From positions 248,001-312,000 of the forward strand of contig JAOASD010000023.1 in the NCBI GenBank assembly GCA_025210265.1: DNA of 64,000 nucleotides, written 5' to 3'. A program made the position numbers and the translations under genes. The first letter of the stretch is position 1. The number at the start of each line of letters is the position of its first letter. The notes under the pieces were generated by a model. It saw only the letters and a program-made list of their open reading frames with translations, searched no databases and was not told where the DNA came from. Below are positions 1 through 8,147 of the stretch, one piece after another. The DNA comes from Pelagimonas sp. GTDB taxonomy: Bacteria > Pseudomonadota > Alphaproteobacteria > Rhodobacterales > Rhodobacteraceae.

Positions 1-117
1 TCCAAGCGCCAGAATATGAACATCCGCCGCCTCAACCGGCGCGGCAAATAGCGCAACAGCCGCAATCAGCGCCTTGTTGCCCAGCGCCCAGGGCCCATAT
101 GAAAGAAATTGAGTCAA
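1..117 (-). CDS. tesA: Arylesterase / lysophospholipase L1 (TesA-like), N-terminal fragment
   Basis: The gene runs off the left edge of the window; only 39 codons are present. They read as a signal peptide (a hydrophobic Ala/Leu stretch ending PVEAADVHILALG) leading into the segment that in SGNH hydrolases precedes the catalytic GDSL serine, which lies outside the window. The best start is a TTG at 117 because a GGAGG lies six bases upstream. The gene is divergent from an ABC transporter/FtsX pair, the same tesA-ybbA-ybbP neighbourhood as in many proteobacteria, and this context supports the call. The family hydrolyses thioesters, aryl esters and lysophospholipids in the periplasm. Product is inferred from a short fragment plus synteny. 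Confidence 0.6.
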   Translation of the reverse strand, partial: MTQFLSYGPWALGNKALIAAVALFAAPVEAADVHILALG

Positions 118-131
118 AGGATGCCTCCGCG

Positions 132-824
132 ATGCCCGATCCGATTTTGTCCCTTAAAGATGTGCGTTTGTCCCTGCAGGGCAATGCCGGGTTGGTAAAT
201 ATCCTGCACGGGATCTCGTTGGAGGTGCAAGCAGGTGAGACATTGGGCCTGATTGGCCCCTCTGGCTCCGGCAAATCCTCCGCCCTGATGGTGATGGGCG
301 GGCTAGAGCGCGCGACCGGCGGCCAGGTGCAGGCCATGGGCCACGATCTGACCGCAATGGACGAGGACGCGCTGGCCCGGTTTCGCCGCAAACATATGGG
401 TGTGGTGTTCCAAAGCTTTCACCTGATCCCAACCATGACCGCATTGGAAAATGTCGCCACCCCGCTGGAGTTGGCCGGGCGGCGCGACGCGTTTGACGCA
501 GCAAAAGCGCAGCTGGAGGCCGTGGGCCTCGCGGATCGCGCCGATCATTATCCCAACCAGATGTCCGGGGGCGAACAGCAGCGCGTCGCGCTGGCCCGCG
601 CGCTGGCACCGCAGCCGGAAATCCTGCTGGCGGATGAACCGACCGGCAATCTGGATGGTGCTAACGGCCAAGCCATCATGGAATTGCTGTTCGGCCTGTC
701 GGAACGCACGGGTGCGACACTGGTTCTGGTCACCCATGATCCTGGGTTGGCCGCGCGCTGCAGCCGGGTGATCCGTCTTGAGGATGGGCGCGTGTCGAGC
801 GCACAGAAAGAGGCCGCAGAATGA
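132..824 (+). CDS. ABC transporter ATP-binding protein (YbbA/LolD-like)
   Basis: ATPase of a MacB/LolD-type mechanotransmission ABC system. It carries a Walker A (GPSGSGKSS), the ABC signature MSGGEQQRVALARA, and Walker B LLADEPTGNLD followed by the H-loop THD. At about 230 residues it is the normal length for this family. An in-frame ATG at 99 is possible, but the ATG at 132 has AAAGGA ten bases upstream and does not run through the divergent tesA start, so it is preferred. The last four bases overlap the next gene (ATGA), so the ATPase and the FtsX-like permease are translationally coupled. The likely role is extraction or transfer of an envelope lipid or lipoprotein together with TesA; the substrate cannot be read from the sequence. 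Confidence 0.9.
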   Translation: MPDPILSLKDVRLSLQGNAGLVNILHGISLEVQAGETLGLIGPSGSGKSSALMVMGGLERATGGQVQAMGHDLTAMDEDALARFRRKHMGVVFQSFHLIPTMTALENVATPLELAGRRDAFDAAKAQLEAVGLADRADHYPNQMSGGEQQRVALARALAPQPEILLADEPTGNLDGANGQAIMELLFGLSERTGATLVLVTHDPGLAARCSRVIRLEDGRVSSAQKEAAE

Positions 825-3337
825 GCCTGCGCATCGCAGGGCGTTTTGCGCGGCGCGAATTGCGCGGCGGTCTGCGCGGTTTTCGCATTTTTCTGGCCTG
901 TCTGGCGCTAGGTGTCGCCGCGATTGCCGGGGTTGGATCGGTGCGCACAGCCATCCAGACCGGGCTGAGCGAACAGGGCGCGGTGCTTTTGGGCGGTGAT
1001 GCGCTGGCCGAGTTCACCTATCGCTTTGCCACCGAAGACGAGCTGGCATGGATGGGCACGGTGTCCGAAGAGCTGTCCGAGGTCACTGATTTCCGGTCTA
1101 TGGCGACACTGACTCGGGATGGGCAAACAGAACGCGCGCTCACACAGGTGAAATCGGTGGATGGTGCCTATCCTCTGATGGGTCAGGTCGTTCTGCAACC
1201 GGACATGCCGCTGGAGGACGCGCTGGCCGATCGTGGTGCTGTCATGGCCCCGATCCTTGCAGATCGGCTGGGGTTGGAACCCGGCGATGCATTCCGCCTT
1301 GGCAGCAGCGACTTCACCCTGCGCGCCACGCTGTTGACCGAACCCGATGATGCCGGGGACGGGTTTGGGCTGGGCCCGCGCACCATCCTGCGCACCGAAG
1401 ATCTGGAGGGTTCGGGCCTGCTGTCCCCTGGATCGCTGTTTGAAACCCAATATCGGATGCGCCTGCCCGCCGGGACCGATCTGGCCGCCCTGCAAGACGA
1501 GGCGCTGGAGCAGTTCGAGGACAAAGGCCTCAGCTGGCGGGATGCGCGCAATGGCGCCCCCGGCATCGCCACATTTGTTGAACGGCTCGGCAGTTTTCTG
1601 GTGCTGGTTGGCCTGTCCGGACTGGCGGTTGGCGGGATTGGTGTGTCAGCAGCTGTGCGCGCCTATCTGGCAGGCAAGACCGGCGTGATCGCCACGCTGC
1701 GCACATTGGGCGCAACGCGGCAGGTGATTTTCCTGACCTATTTCCTGCAGATCGGCGCGCTGTCGCTGCTGGGTATTGCGCTGGGGCTGGCGCTGGGGGC
1801 GCTGGTCCCGATCCTGTTTGGCCCGCTGATCAACGCCGCCCTGCCCGTGCCTGCCGTGTTCACCCTGCACCTTGCCCCGCTTGGCGAAGCCGCCCTGTAC
1901 GGGGTTCTGACCGCGCTGATCTTTACCCTGTGGCCGCTGGCCCGAGCCGAGGAAATCCGCGCCGCGACCCTGTTTCGCGACGCGCTTCAATCGGCCCGCA
2001 TCCTGCCAGCGCCGCGCTACCTTTTGCTGACTGCGGTTTTGCTGGCACTGTTGCTGGGCACGGCGATGCTGTTTTCCGGCAACCCGATGCTGACGCTCTG
2101 GACCGCTTTGGGGATCTTTGGCGCGCTGCTGTTGTTGACCCTCGCCGCCTCGGCGATCCGGGTGCTGGCGCGCAAGACCACGGGCCGCGCACGGGGCCGC
2201 CCGGCCCTGCGTTGGGCGCTAAGCGCAATTGGCGGACCGGGGGAAAGTTCCGGCGCGGTGGTGCTTTCGCTGGGCCTTGGCCTGTCGGTGTTGGCCGCTG
2301 TTGGCCAGATTGACGGCAACCTGCGCGGCGCCATCGCCCGCGACCTGCCCAGCGTCGCGCCCTCTTACTTCTTTGTCGACATCCAAAAGGACCAGATGCC
2401 CGGCTATCTGGAGCGGCTGGAAAGCGATCCCGCCGTGTCCCGCATCGACAGCGCCCCGATGCTGCGCGGCATTATCACCCGCATCAATGACCGCCCCGCC
2501 ACCGAGGTGGTCGGCAATCACTGGGTGATCGAGGGCGACCGCGGCGTGACCTATGCCGACGCTCCCGACAGCCGCACCCGCGTCACCGCCGGCGAATGGT
2601 GGCCTGCGGATTACAACGGCGCGCCCCAAATCAGCTTTGCCGATGAAGAGGCCGAGGAAATGGGCCTGTCGCTGGGCGATACGATCACGGTCAACATTCT
2701 GGGCCGTGACATCACCGCGACGATCACCTCTTTCCGCGAAGTCGACTTTTCCACCGCCGGGATCGGCTTTGTCATGACGATGAATCCCAGCGCCCTGCAG
2801 GGCGCGCCGCATACATTTATCTCGACCGTCTATGCCGAAGAACAGGCCGAAGCGCAGATCCTGCGCGACCTTGCCGATGCCTATCCCAACATCACCGCAA
2901 TCCGCGTACGCGATGCGATCGACCGAGTCAGCACCCTGCTGGAAGGCATCGCAGGCGCAATCCGCTGGGGCGCTGGCGCGACGCTGCTGACCGGGTTCCT
3001 TGTGCTGATCGGAGCCGCCGCCGCAGGCGAGCGCGCGCGCACCTATGAGGCCGCTGTGCTGAAAACGCTGGGTGCCGCGCGGTCGCGCATCCTGACCAGC
3101 TTTGCCCTGCGCGCCATGTTGCTGGGCGCCGGAGCCGGGGCTGTGGCCCTTCTGGCCGGGATCGCGGGCGGCTGGGCTGTCACCACCCAGGTAATGGAGG
3201 CGGAATTTGCCGTGATCTGGCCCTCCGCCCTTGGAGTGATTTTCGGCGGCATCCTCGCAACCCTCGTCGCCAGCATCGGGTTCTCATGGCGCGCACTACA
3301 GGCCCGCCCGGCCCGCGTGCTGCGCGCGCGCGAATAA
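821..3337 (+). CDS. FtsX-like permease (YbbP family ABC transporter permease)
   Basis: An 838-residue inner-membrane permease, partner of the preceding ATPase. One transmembrane helix near residues 20-45 is followed by a large periplasmic domain. Two FtsX-type clusters follow, at about residues 255-435 and 700-838, each containing the family's hydrophobic helices and a cytoplasmic segment of the type KT.GA(T/A)R (TLRTLGATRQVI; VLKTLGAARSRI) that contacts the ATPase. The duplicated FtsX architecture and length match YbbP. Proteins of this family use ATP hydrolysis for mechanical work in the periplasm rather than classical transport. It starts with an ATGA overlap and ends about 110 bases before the next gene. 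Confidence 0.88.
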   Translation: MSLRIAGRFARRELRGGLRGFRIFLACLALGVAAIAGVGSVRTAIQTGLSEQGAVLLGGDALAEFTYRFATEDELAWMGTVSEELSEVTDFRSMATLTRDGQTERALTQVKSVDGAYPLMGQVVLQPDMPLEDALADRGAVMAPILADRLGLEPGDAFRLGSSDFTLRATLLTEPDDAGDGFGLGPRTILRTEDLEGSGLLSPGSLFETQYRMRLPAGTDLAALQDEALEQFEDKGLSWRDARNGAPGIATFVERLGSFLVLVGLSGLAVGGIGVSAAVRAYLAGKTGVIATLRTLGATRQVIFLTYFLQIGALSLLGIALGLALGALVPILFGPLINAALPVPAVFTLHLAPLGEAALYGVLTALIFTLWPLARAEEIRAATLFRDALQSARILPAPRYLLLTAVLLALLLGTAMLFSGNPMLTLWTALGIFGALLLLTLAASAIRVLARKTTGRARGRPALRWALSAIGGPGESSGAVVLSLGLGLSVLAAVGQIDGNLRGAIARDLPSVAPSYFFVDIQKDQMPGYLERLESDPAVSRIDSAPMLRGIITRINDRPATEVVGNHWVIEGDRGVTYADAPDSRTRVTAGEWWPADYNGAPQISFADEEAEEMGLSLGDTITVNILGRDITATITSFREVDFSTAGIGFVMTMNPSALQGAPHTFISTVYAEEQAEAQILRDLADAYPNITAIRVRDAIDRVSTLLEGIAGAIRWGAGATLLTGFLVLIGAAAAGERARTYEAAVLKTLGAARSRILTSFALRAMLLGAGAGAVALLAGIAGGWAVTTQVMEAEFAVIWPSALGVIFGGILATLVASIGFSWRALQARPARVLRARE

Positions 3338-3446
3338 CCGCCCACCACCAGACCAAAAGGGAAATGTGGCGGAAAGGTCACCTTGCGCGGCACAGCCCGC
3401 GCTGGCACTTCATAACAGACCCGCAGATTTATCCCGGAGCCGAGCG

Positions 3447-4361
3447 ATGACACATGCCCTGCCGATGCCCGTCACCACACTGACCAACGCGCAACGCAGC
3501 CAGTTGATGAACCTGGTGCGCCGCGCCGCCAAAGCGGAAATTATGCCGCGCTTTCGCCAGCTCAGCCCAGACCAGATCGACACCAAATCCGGGCCGCAGG
3601 ATCTGGTGACCGAGGCCGACCGCGCCGCCGAGGCAATGATCACCCGAGGCCTGCTGTCCAGCTTTCCCACCGCCCTGATCGTCGGCGAAGAATACGCCTC
3701 TCAGAACCCCGAAATCCTTGATAAAATCGCCGAGGCCGAACTCTGCTTTACCATCGACCCGGTGGACGGCACCTGGAATTTTGCCAATGGCCTGGCCTGT
3801 TTCGGCGTGCTGATCGCTGTGCTGCGCTTTGGCCAGCCGGTCTTTGGCCTGCTCTATGATCCGGTGCTGAACGATTTCATCGTGGCAGACAGTGATGGCC
3901 CGGCCGAACTGGTCCTGCCCCGCCGCATCCGCCGTCCGATTTCCGTGTCAAAAGGTGGCGACATCCCGCAGCTTAGCGGGTTTATCCCCTTCTACCTGCT
4001 GCCCGAAGACAAACGCGCCAAGATGGGCACCGCGATGACCAGCTTCACGCGCACGAATTCCTATCGCTGCGCCTGCCACGAAATGCGCCTGCTGGCACAG
4101 GGCGCGGTGGATTTTGCGCTTTTCGCCAAACTCACCCCATGGGATCAGCCGGCAGGCGTCGTCGCCGTGCGGGCCGCCGGGGGCCATGTAGCCATGCTGG
4201 ACGGATCTGAATACAATGCCGCGCAGCGCGATGGCTATCTGCTGGCGGCCGCCAACGAACCCACATGGAACCGCCTGCGCGATACGTTTTCCTTTCTGAT
4301 CGACGCGCCCGAAAAAACCGACGCAACGGACCAAGACGAAAAGAAACCCGAACCTGCGTAA
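3447..4361 (+). CDS. Inositol monophosphatase family protein
   Basis: A Mg-dependent sugar/nucleotide phosphatase of the IMPase superfamily, 304 residues. Metal and phosphate ligands are visible: E in the EADRAAE segment, the GEE motif, the signature DPVDGTWNF, and the C-terminal WDQPAG. Members include inositol-1-phosphatase, histidinol-phosphatase and 3',5'-bisphosphate nucleotidase; the sequence alone does not separate them. An upstream in-frame ATG (3366) gives a Pro/Arg-rich extension without family features; the ATG at 3447 follows CGGAG and is preferred. The stop codon lies in the loop of a strong hairpin that acts as terminator. The gene is convergent with gcvH. Confidence 0.85.
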   Translation: MTHALPMPVTTLTNAQRSQLMNLVRRAAKAEIMPRFRQLSPDQIDTKSGPQDLVTEADRAAEAMITRGLLSSFPTALIVGEEYASQNPEILDKIAEAELCFTIDPVDGTWNFANGLACFGVLIAVLRFGQPVFGLLYDPVLNDFIVADSDGPAELVLPRRIRRPISVSKGGDIPQLSGFIPFYLLPEDKRAKMGTAMTSFTRTNSYRCACHEMRLLAQGAVDFALFAKLTPWDQPAGVVAVRAAGGHVAMLDGSEYNAAQRDGYLLAAANEPTWNRLRDTFSFLIDAPEKTDATDQDEKKPEPA

Positions 4362-4377
4362 CAGATCGGGTTTCTTT
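4340..4377 (+). terminator. Rho-independent terminator overlapping a stop codon
   Basis: A 12-bp perfect stem AAAGAAACCCGA / TCGGGTTTCTTT, with the TAA stop of the inositol-phosphatase-family gene inside the 14-base loop. It is T-rich on the 3' side and lies between convergent genes, so it may act in both directions. Confidence 0.75.
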
Positions 4378-4382
4378 GCTTT

Positions 4383-4427
4383 GAAAATACCACGGGGTCC
4401 GGGGCAGGGCCCCGGCCTGCCCTTCAG
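4383..4427 (+). repeat. Dispersed intergenic repeat, copy 1 (AAATAC...GGGG-hairpin type)
   Basis: An AAATAC followed by a G-rich then C-rich self-complementary block (GGGGTCCGGGGCAGGGCCCC). The same arrangement recurs at 12061-12111 and 48261-48300. It sits between convergent genes. This copy is the most diverged of the three. Confidence 0.5.
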
Positions 4428-4429
4428 GA

Positions 4430-4792
4430 TCAGCCGCCGATAAACGCTTTATAGGCGGTTTCGTCCATGTAGTCCTCCATCGGGGACATATCGCTGACTC
4501 GCATCTTAAAGAACCAGGCATTGCCCTCGGCATCGTCATTGACCTTGCCGGGCTCATCAACCAGCGACTCGTTCACTTCGACGATTTCACCATCCAGCGG
4601 GGCCAGAATATCCGACGCGGCCTTGACCGATTCAATCACCACGATTTCTTCGTCCTTGGCCACTTCGGTCCCGGCCTCGGGCAGTTCGATAAAAACCACA
4701 TCCCCCAGCTGCTCTGCCGCATGTTCAGAGATCCCAACCGTGACCAGATCGCCCTCGACCAGCAGCCACTCATGTTCTTCGGTATATTTCAT
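4430..4792 (-). CDS. gcvH: Glycine cleavage system H protein
   Basis: A 120-residue lipoyl carrier that shuttles the aminomethyl group between the P, T and L proteins of glycine cleavage in the cytoplasm. The lipoylation lysine is K57 in VVIESVKAASD, and the N-terminal KYTEEHEWL is characteristic of the family. The start at 4792 has AGGAG nine bases upstream; a longer open frame exists but its extra 25 residues look non-coding. No gcvT or gcvP is present on either side: the upstream neighbour on the same strand is an Rrf2 regulator about 100 bases away. Length and motifs are normal. Confidence 0.95.
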   Translation of the reverse strand: MKYTEEHEWLLVEGDLVTVGISEHAAEQLGDVVFIELPEAGTEVAKDEEIVVIESVKAASDILAPLDGEIVEVNESLVDEPGKVNDDAEGNAWFFKMRVSDMSPMEDYMDETAYKAFIGG

Positions 4793-4893
4793 CTGCGCTT
4801 TCTCCTGTTGCGGAGCAGCTTTGCCAACCGCCCACAGCCTTGCCGCACAGCATAACCCGCAGCGCATAATCCTGACCAGAGCGAAGCGCAGGA

Positions 4894-5388
4894 TTAGCGG
4901 ACAGGACCACCCCCAACAGCCAGCCGATTAGAGGGCCGGTTGATCGCGCAGCCTGCCACGGGCTGTAAAATATCCAACAGCGGGGCGTTGTCGCAGATCA
5001 GCGCGTCCAGCGTGATCGGATCAAGGGTCGCATAAAACGCATTCGCCGCGTCGGTCAGCGCCGTGCGCAGCCGGCAGGCATCAGTCAGCGGGCACGTGTT
5101 GTCCACATCGGCAAAACATTCTGCCAGCGGGACGGGGGCCTCAAGCGCGCGAAAAATATCCCCGATGCGAATATCAGTCGCCGGGCGGCCCAGTTCCAGC
5201 CCGCCATTGCGCCCACGCTGCGTGTGCAGGAACCCCATCTGCGCCAGCTGATTGATGATCTGCGCCAGATGGTTTTCGCTGGCGTTACAGGCTTTGGCGA
5301 TCTCGGCTTTTGTGACCAGACGTCCGGTATTGGCCGCGCAGAACATCAGCACACGCATTGCAATATTGGTTCGTTTTGTAACGCGCAT
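4894..5388 (-). CDS. Rrf2-family Fe-S regulator, NsrR-like
   Basis: A 164-residue transcription regulator. An N-terminal winged helix (about residues 1-60) ends in the Rrf2 wing signature GRNGGLELGRPATDIRIGDI. Three cysteines, C91, C99 and C105 (AECF...TCPLTDACRL), sit where the [Fe-S] ligands of NsrR lie, and the C-terminal LDPITLDAL...NAPLLDIL segment also resembles enterobacterial NsrR. NsrR proteins repress nitric-oxide detoxification genes until NO attacks the cluster. No NO-reductase or flavohaemoglobin gene is in the window. It is divergent from a gamma-glutamylcyclotransferase-like gene, with an FNR-type box in the shared region. The NsrR assignment, as opposed to IscR/RirA-like, is likely but not proven. 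Confidence 0.8.
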   Translation of the reverse strand: MRVTKRTNIAMRVLMFCAANTGRLVTKAEIAKACNASENHLAQIINQLAQMGFLHTQRGRNGGLELGRPATDIRIGDIFRALEAPVPLAECFADVDNTCPLTDACRLRTALTDAANAFYATLDPITLDALICDNAPLLDILQPVAGCAINRPSNRLAVGGGPVR

Positions 5389-5449
5389 GGGGCAAACCTT
5401 TGCTTAGCTGGAATGCCCAGTCTTCTACCCCAACACGAAAAAAACCGGT

Positions 5450-5463
5450 TTGACTTACATCAA
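5450..5463. promoter_or_regulatory. FNR/FnrL-type binding site
   Basis: TTGACTTACATCAA matches the Crp/Fnr dyad TTGAT-N4-ATCAA with one substitution. It lies 21 bases before the start codon of the gene at 5484 and about 60 bases before the divergent NsrR-like gene. In this family FnrL or Dnr proteins use such sites for low-oxygen or NO responses. Assignment is by consensus only. Confidence 0.5.
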
Positions 5464-5483
5464 TCCACAGGTGCCTATGGCGT

Positions 5484-6050
5484 ATGCAGGACATATATTT
5501 CTTTGGTTACGGGTCTTTGGTGAACGCGCAGACCCATGAATATGCACCGGTTCACCGCGCCACAGCCCGCGGATGGCGCCGCGCCTGGCGCTATACGGCG
5601 GACCGGCAGGTGGCCTATCTGACAGCGATTCGCGATGACAGCAGCGAAATTGACGGGCTGATCGCCCCCGTGCCATCCCACAGCTGGGCCGAGCTGGATT
5701 TTCGCGAACGCGCCTATGAACGCCTGCCCGCCGCGCATGATGTCACCCATGACGCGCCCCGCGCCGATGACATCGCCATCTATGCCATCGCGCCCGAGCG
5801 CCTGAACCTGCCCGATGACGACCACCCGGTTCTGCTCAGCTATGTGGATGTGGTGTTGCAGGGCTATCTGCAGGTCTACGGGGTCGAAGGCGCGCAGCGT
5901 TTCCTGCACAGCACGACCGGCTGGGAAGCCCCGATCCTGAATGATCGCACCGCCCCGCGCTATCCCCGCCAGCAGGTGCTGACGGATGCAGAGCGCAGCT
6001 TTGTCGACAGCGCCCTGCAGGGTCTGAACTGCCGGATTATCCCCAGCTAA
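5484..6050 (+). CDS. Gamma-glutamylcyclotransferase-like (GGCT/AIG2) protein
   Basis: A 188-residue soluble protein. The N-terminal FFGYGSLVN is the GGCT-fold glycine loop (YGSL) that holds the substrate carboxylate. ELDFRERAYERL supplies the glutamate region usual for these enzymes. Members cyclise gamma-glutamyl-amines or degrade glutathione to 5-oxoproline, but many bacterial ones have no assigned substrate. It is preceded by an FNR-like box and divergent from an NsrR-like regulator, which suggests redox- or NO-linked expression. It ends at a hairpin shared with convergent gltX. Confidence 0.75.
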   Translation: MQDIYFFGYGSLVNAQTHEYAPVHRATARGWRRAWRYTADRQVAYLTAIRDDSSEIDGLIAPVPSHSWAELDFRERAYERLPAAHDVTHDAPRADDIAIYAIAPERLNLPDDDHPVLLSYVDVVLQGYLQVYGVEGAQRFLHSTTGWEAPILNDRTAPRYPRQQVLTDAERSFVDSALQGLNCRIIPS

Positions 6051-6059
6051 GCAATCAAA

Positions 6060-6092
6060 GCCGCGCCTGATCCCCAAAAGGACAGGCGCGGC
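6060..6092. terminator. Bidirectional terminator
   Basis: A 10-bp stem GCCGCGCCTG / CAGGCGCGGC with a 13-base loop, between the convergent GGCT-like gene and gltX. Confidence 0.65.
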
Positions 6093-6101
6093 CCAAAGGG
6101 G

Positions 6102-7436
6102 TTACTGCGCCAGCGCCTTGGCCGGGATTTTATCCAGCAGCTGCATGACGTCACCCATATCCGGGCCGCGTTCCTGACCGGTCAGCGCCTTGCGCAGCGG
6201 CATGAACAGGCCCTTGCCCTTGCGACCGGTCGCCTCTTTCACCGCAGCGGTGAACTTGCCCCAGCTCTCGGCGTCATAAGGGCCGTCGGGCAGCAGACCC
6301 ATGGCCTGCGCAATGAAATCGCGGTCTTCATCGGCGATCAGCGGTTCTGCCCCATCGCGGAACAGCGCCCACCAGCCAGCCAGATCCCCACGCACGGTGA
6401 TGTTTTCACGGCAGACCTTCCAGAACAGCTCGGCCTTGTCGACGGGCACACCCAGCGCGGCGATTTCGTCCTGCATGTCGGCGAAAGGCAGCGCGTGCAG
6501 TTTGCGCGCGGTCAGCGGGAACAGATCCTGCACGTCGAACTTGGTCGGGGCCGAGCCGAACTGCGACAGGTCAAACCCTTCGGCCACTTCGTCCAGCGAC
6601 ATGCGCAGCTCGACCGGCTGGCTGGAGCCAAGACGCGCCATCAGGCTCAGCAGGGCTTCGGGTTCGACCCCCTGCTCGCGCAGATCGCGCAGCGCCAGCG
6701 TGCCCAGACGTTTGGACAGCGCCTCGCCCTGCGGGCCGGTCAGCAGCGAGTGATGCGCAAAGCTGGGCGGGGTGGCGCCCAGCGCGGTGATCATCTGGAT
6801 CTGGGTCGCGGTGTTGGTCACGTGATCGCTGCCGCGCACCACATGGGTCACGCCCATTTCCGTGTCATCCACAACCGACGCAATGGTGTACAGAACCTGC
6901 CCATCCGCACGGATCAACACCGGATCCGACACCGAAGCCGCGTCGATGGAAATATTCCCAAGGATGCCATCTGCCCATTCGATCCGGGTCTGGTCCAGCT
7001 TGAACCGCCAGACGCCATTGCCGCGCTCGCTACGCAGGGCGGTTTTTTCATCCTCGGACAGGGCCAGCGCGGCGCGGTCATAGACCGGCGGCTTGCCCAT
7101 GTTTAGCTGTTTCTTGCGCTTCAGATCCAGTTCGGTCGGGGTTTCCCACGCCTCGTAAAACCGGCCCATGTCGCGCAGGCGATCGGCGGCCTCGGCATAG
7201 CGATCCAGCCGCGCGCTCTGGCGCTCGATACGGTCCCAGGTCAGGCCCAGCCATTCCAGATCCTGCTTGATCGCATCGACATATTCCTCTTTCGACCGCT
7301 CTGGGTCGGTGTCGTCGATACGCAGAATGAACTGGCCGCCGGTCTTGCGGGCAATCAGATAGTTGAACAGCGCGGTACGCAGGTTTCCGACATGGATATA
7401 GCCGGTGGGCGAGGGCGCGAAACGGGTGACGGTCAT
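6102..7436 (-). CDS. gltX: Glutamate--tRNA ligase (shorter GltX paralogue)
   Basis: A class I aminoacyl-tRNA synthetase of 444 residues. FAPSPTGYIHVGNLRTA holds the HIGH-type motif (H15-N18), FILRIDDTDPERS binds the substrate, and the KMSKS loop is represented by ALSKRLG. Alphaproteobacteria often have two GltX proteins, one charging tRNA-Glu and the other also or preferentially tRNA-Gln, which GatCAB then amidates. This one, with its short C-terminal domain, resembles the second type. Which tRNA it charges cannot be decided here. It is convergent with the GGCT-like gene and starts about 140 bases from thpR. Confidence 0.92.
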   Translation of the reverse strand: MTVTRFAPSPTGYIHVGNLRTALFNYLIARKTGGQFILRIDDTDPERSKEEYVDAIKQDLEWLGLTWDRIERQSARLDRYAEAADRLRDMGRFYEAWETPTELDLKRKKQLNMGKPPVYDRAALALSEDEKTALRSERGNGVWRFKLDQTRIEWADGILGNISIDAASVSDPVLIRADGQVLYTIASVVDDTEMGVTHVVRGSDHVTNTATQIQMITALGATPPSFAHHSLLTGPQGEALSKRLGTLALRDLREQGVEPEALLSLMARLGSSQPVELRMSLDEVAEGFDLSQFGSAPTKFDVQDLFPLTARKLHALPFADMQDEIAALGVPVDKAELFWKVCRENITVRGDLAGWWALFRDGAEPLIADEDRDFIAQAMGLLPDGPYDAESWGKFTAAVKEATGRKGKGLFMPLRKALTGQERGPDMGDVMQLLDKIPAKALAQ

Positions 7437-7576
7437 GTGCAGGGCCTCCTGATCGGGCGCGTGTTTTCACACCTGCCGCGGTTTGTCCAGTTTCAGCTTG
7501 CCGCAAAGGGCAGATCCGCCATTCTAGCGACAAAGGAAAGGATGCGCATGACCCGGTTTATCACACTTAGACAGGC

Positions 7577-8116
7577 ATGGCTGTGATGCGGCTGTTTGTG
7601 GCGCTTTGCCTGCCCGATGCGCTAAAGGCGGATCTAAGCGATCTGCAATCTCGGCTACCCCAAACCGGCCGCCCGGTGGCAGAGGACAACCTGCACCTGA
7701 CCTTGTCTTTTCTAGGGGATATGGATGAATCAGGTGCCGAGGCCAGCCTGGACGCGCTAGAGACACTGACCACCGCGCCGATCACGCTGACCCTTGCAGG
7801 GGCAGAAAATTTCGGCGGGCATTACGGCGGCGCGCTGGGGTTGAATGCCGATGGCGGCGTGGCGCTTAGGGATTTGCAGGCGCGGTGCCTGTCGCGGCTG
7901 CACGGGGCCGGTATCACGCCCGAGCGTCGGCGCTTTCGCCCTCATGTCACGCTGTTTCGGATACGGGGCAAACAGGATGCCCGCCGCACCATCGCAGCCC
8001 TGAACGCCACCAGGCTGGGCCCGGCAACCTGTCATGGCTTTGGTCTGTTTCAGTCCACCCTACGGCCTGACGGCGCAGTGTACGAACCGCTGGGTCTGTT
8101 CCCGCTGCGTGGTTGA
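7577..8116 (+). CDS. thpR: RNA 2',3'-cyclic phosphodiesterase (LigT family)
   Basis: A 179-residue 2H phosphoesterase. The two catalytic H-x-T motifs are HLTLSF (H40) and HVTLF (H123). The family opens 2',3'-cyclic phosphates at RNA ends. The start may be ATG 7577 or the internal ATG at 7586 (MRLFVALCLPD); neither has a clear ribosome site. The 3' end of the gene forms one arm of a long hairpin terminator. Confidence 0.85.
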   Translation: MAVMRLFVALCLPDALKADLSDLQSRLPQTGRPVAEDNLHLTLSFLGDMDESGAEASLDALETLTTAPITLTLAGAENFGGHYGGALGLNADGGVALRDLQARCLSRLHGAGITPERRRFRPHVTLFRIRGKQDARRTIAALNATRLGPATCHGFGLFQSTLRPDGAVYEPLGLFPLRG

Positions 8117-8138
8117 ACCGCGCAGACGGGAACAGACC
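8093..8138. terminator. Long hairpin terminator overlapping the end of thpR
   Basis: A 12-bp perfect outer stem (GGTCTGTTCCCG / CGGGAACAGACC) continues after a one-base bulge into CTGCG/CGCAG. It lies between thpR and the convergent DUF4399 gene, so it probably serves both. Confidence 0.75.
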
Positions 8139-8147
8139 GCAGATGTC

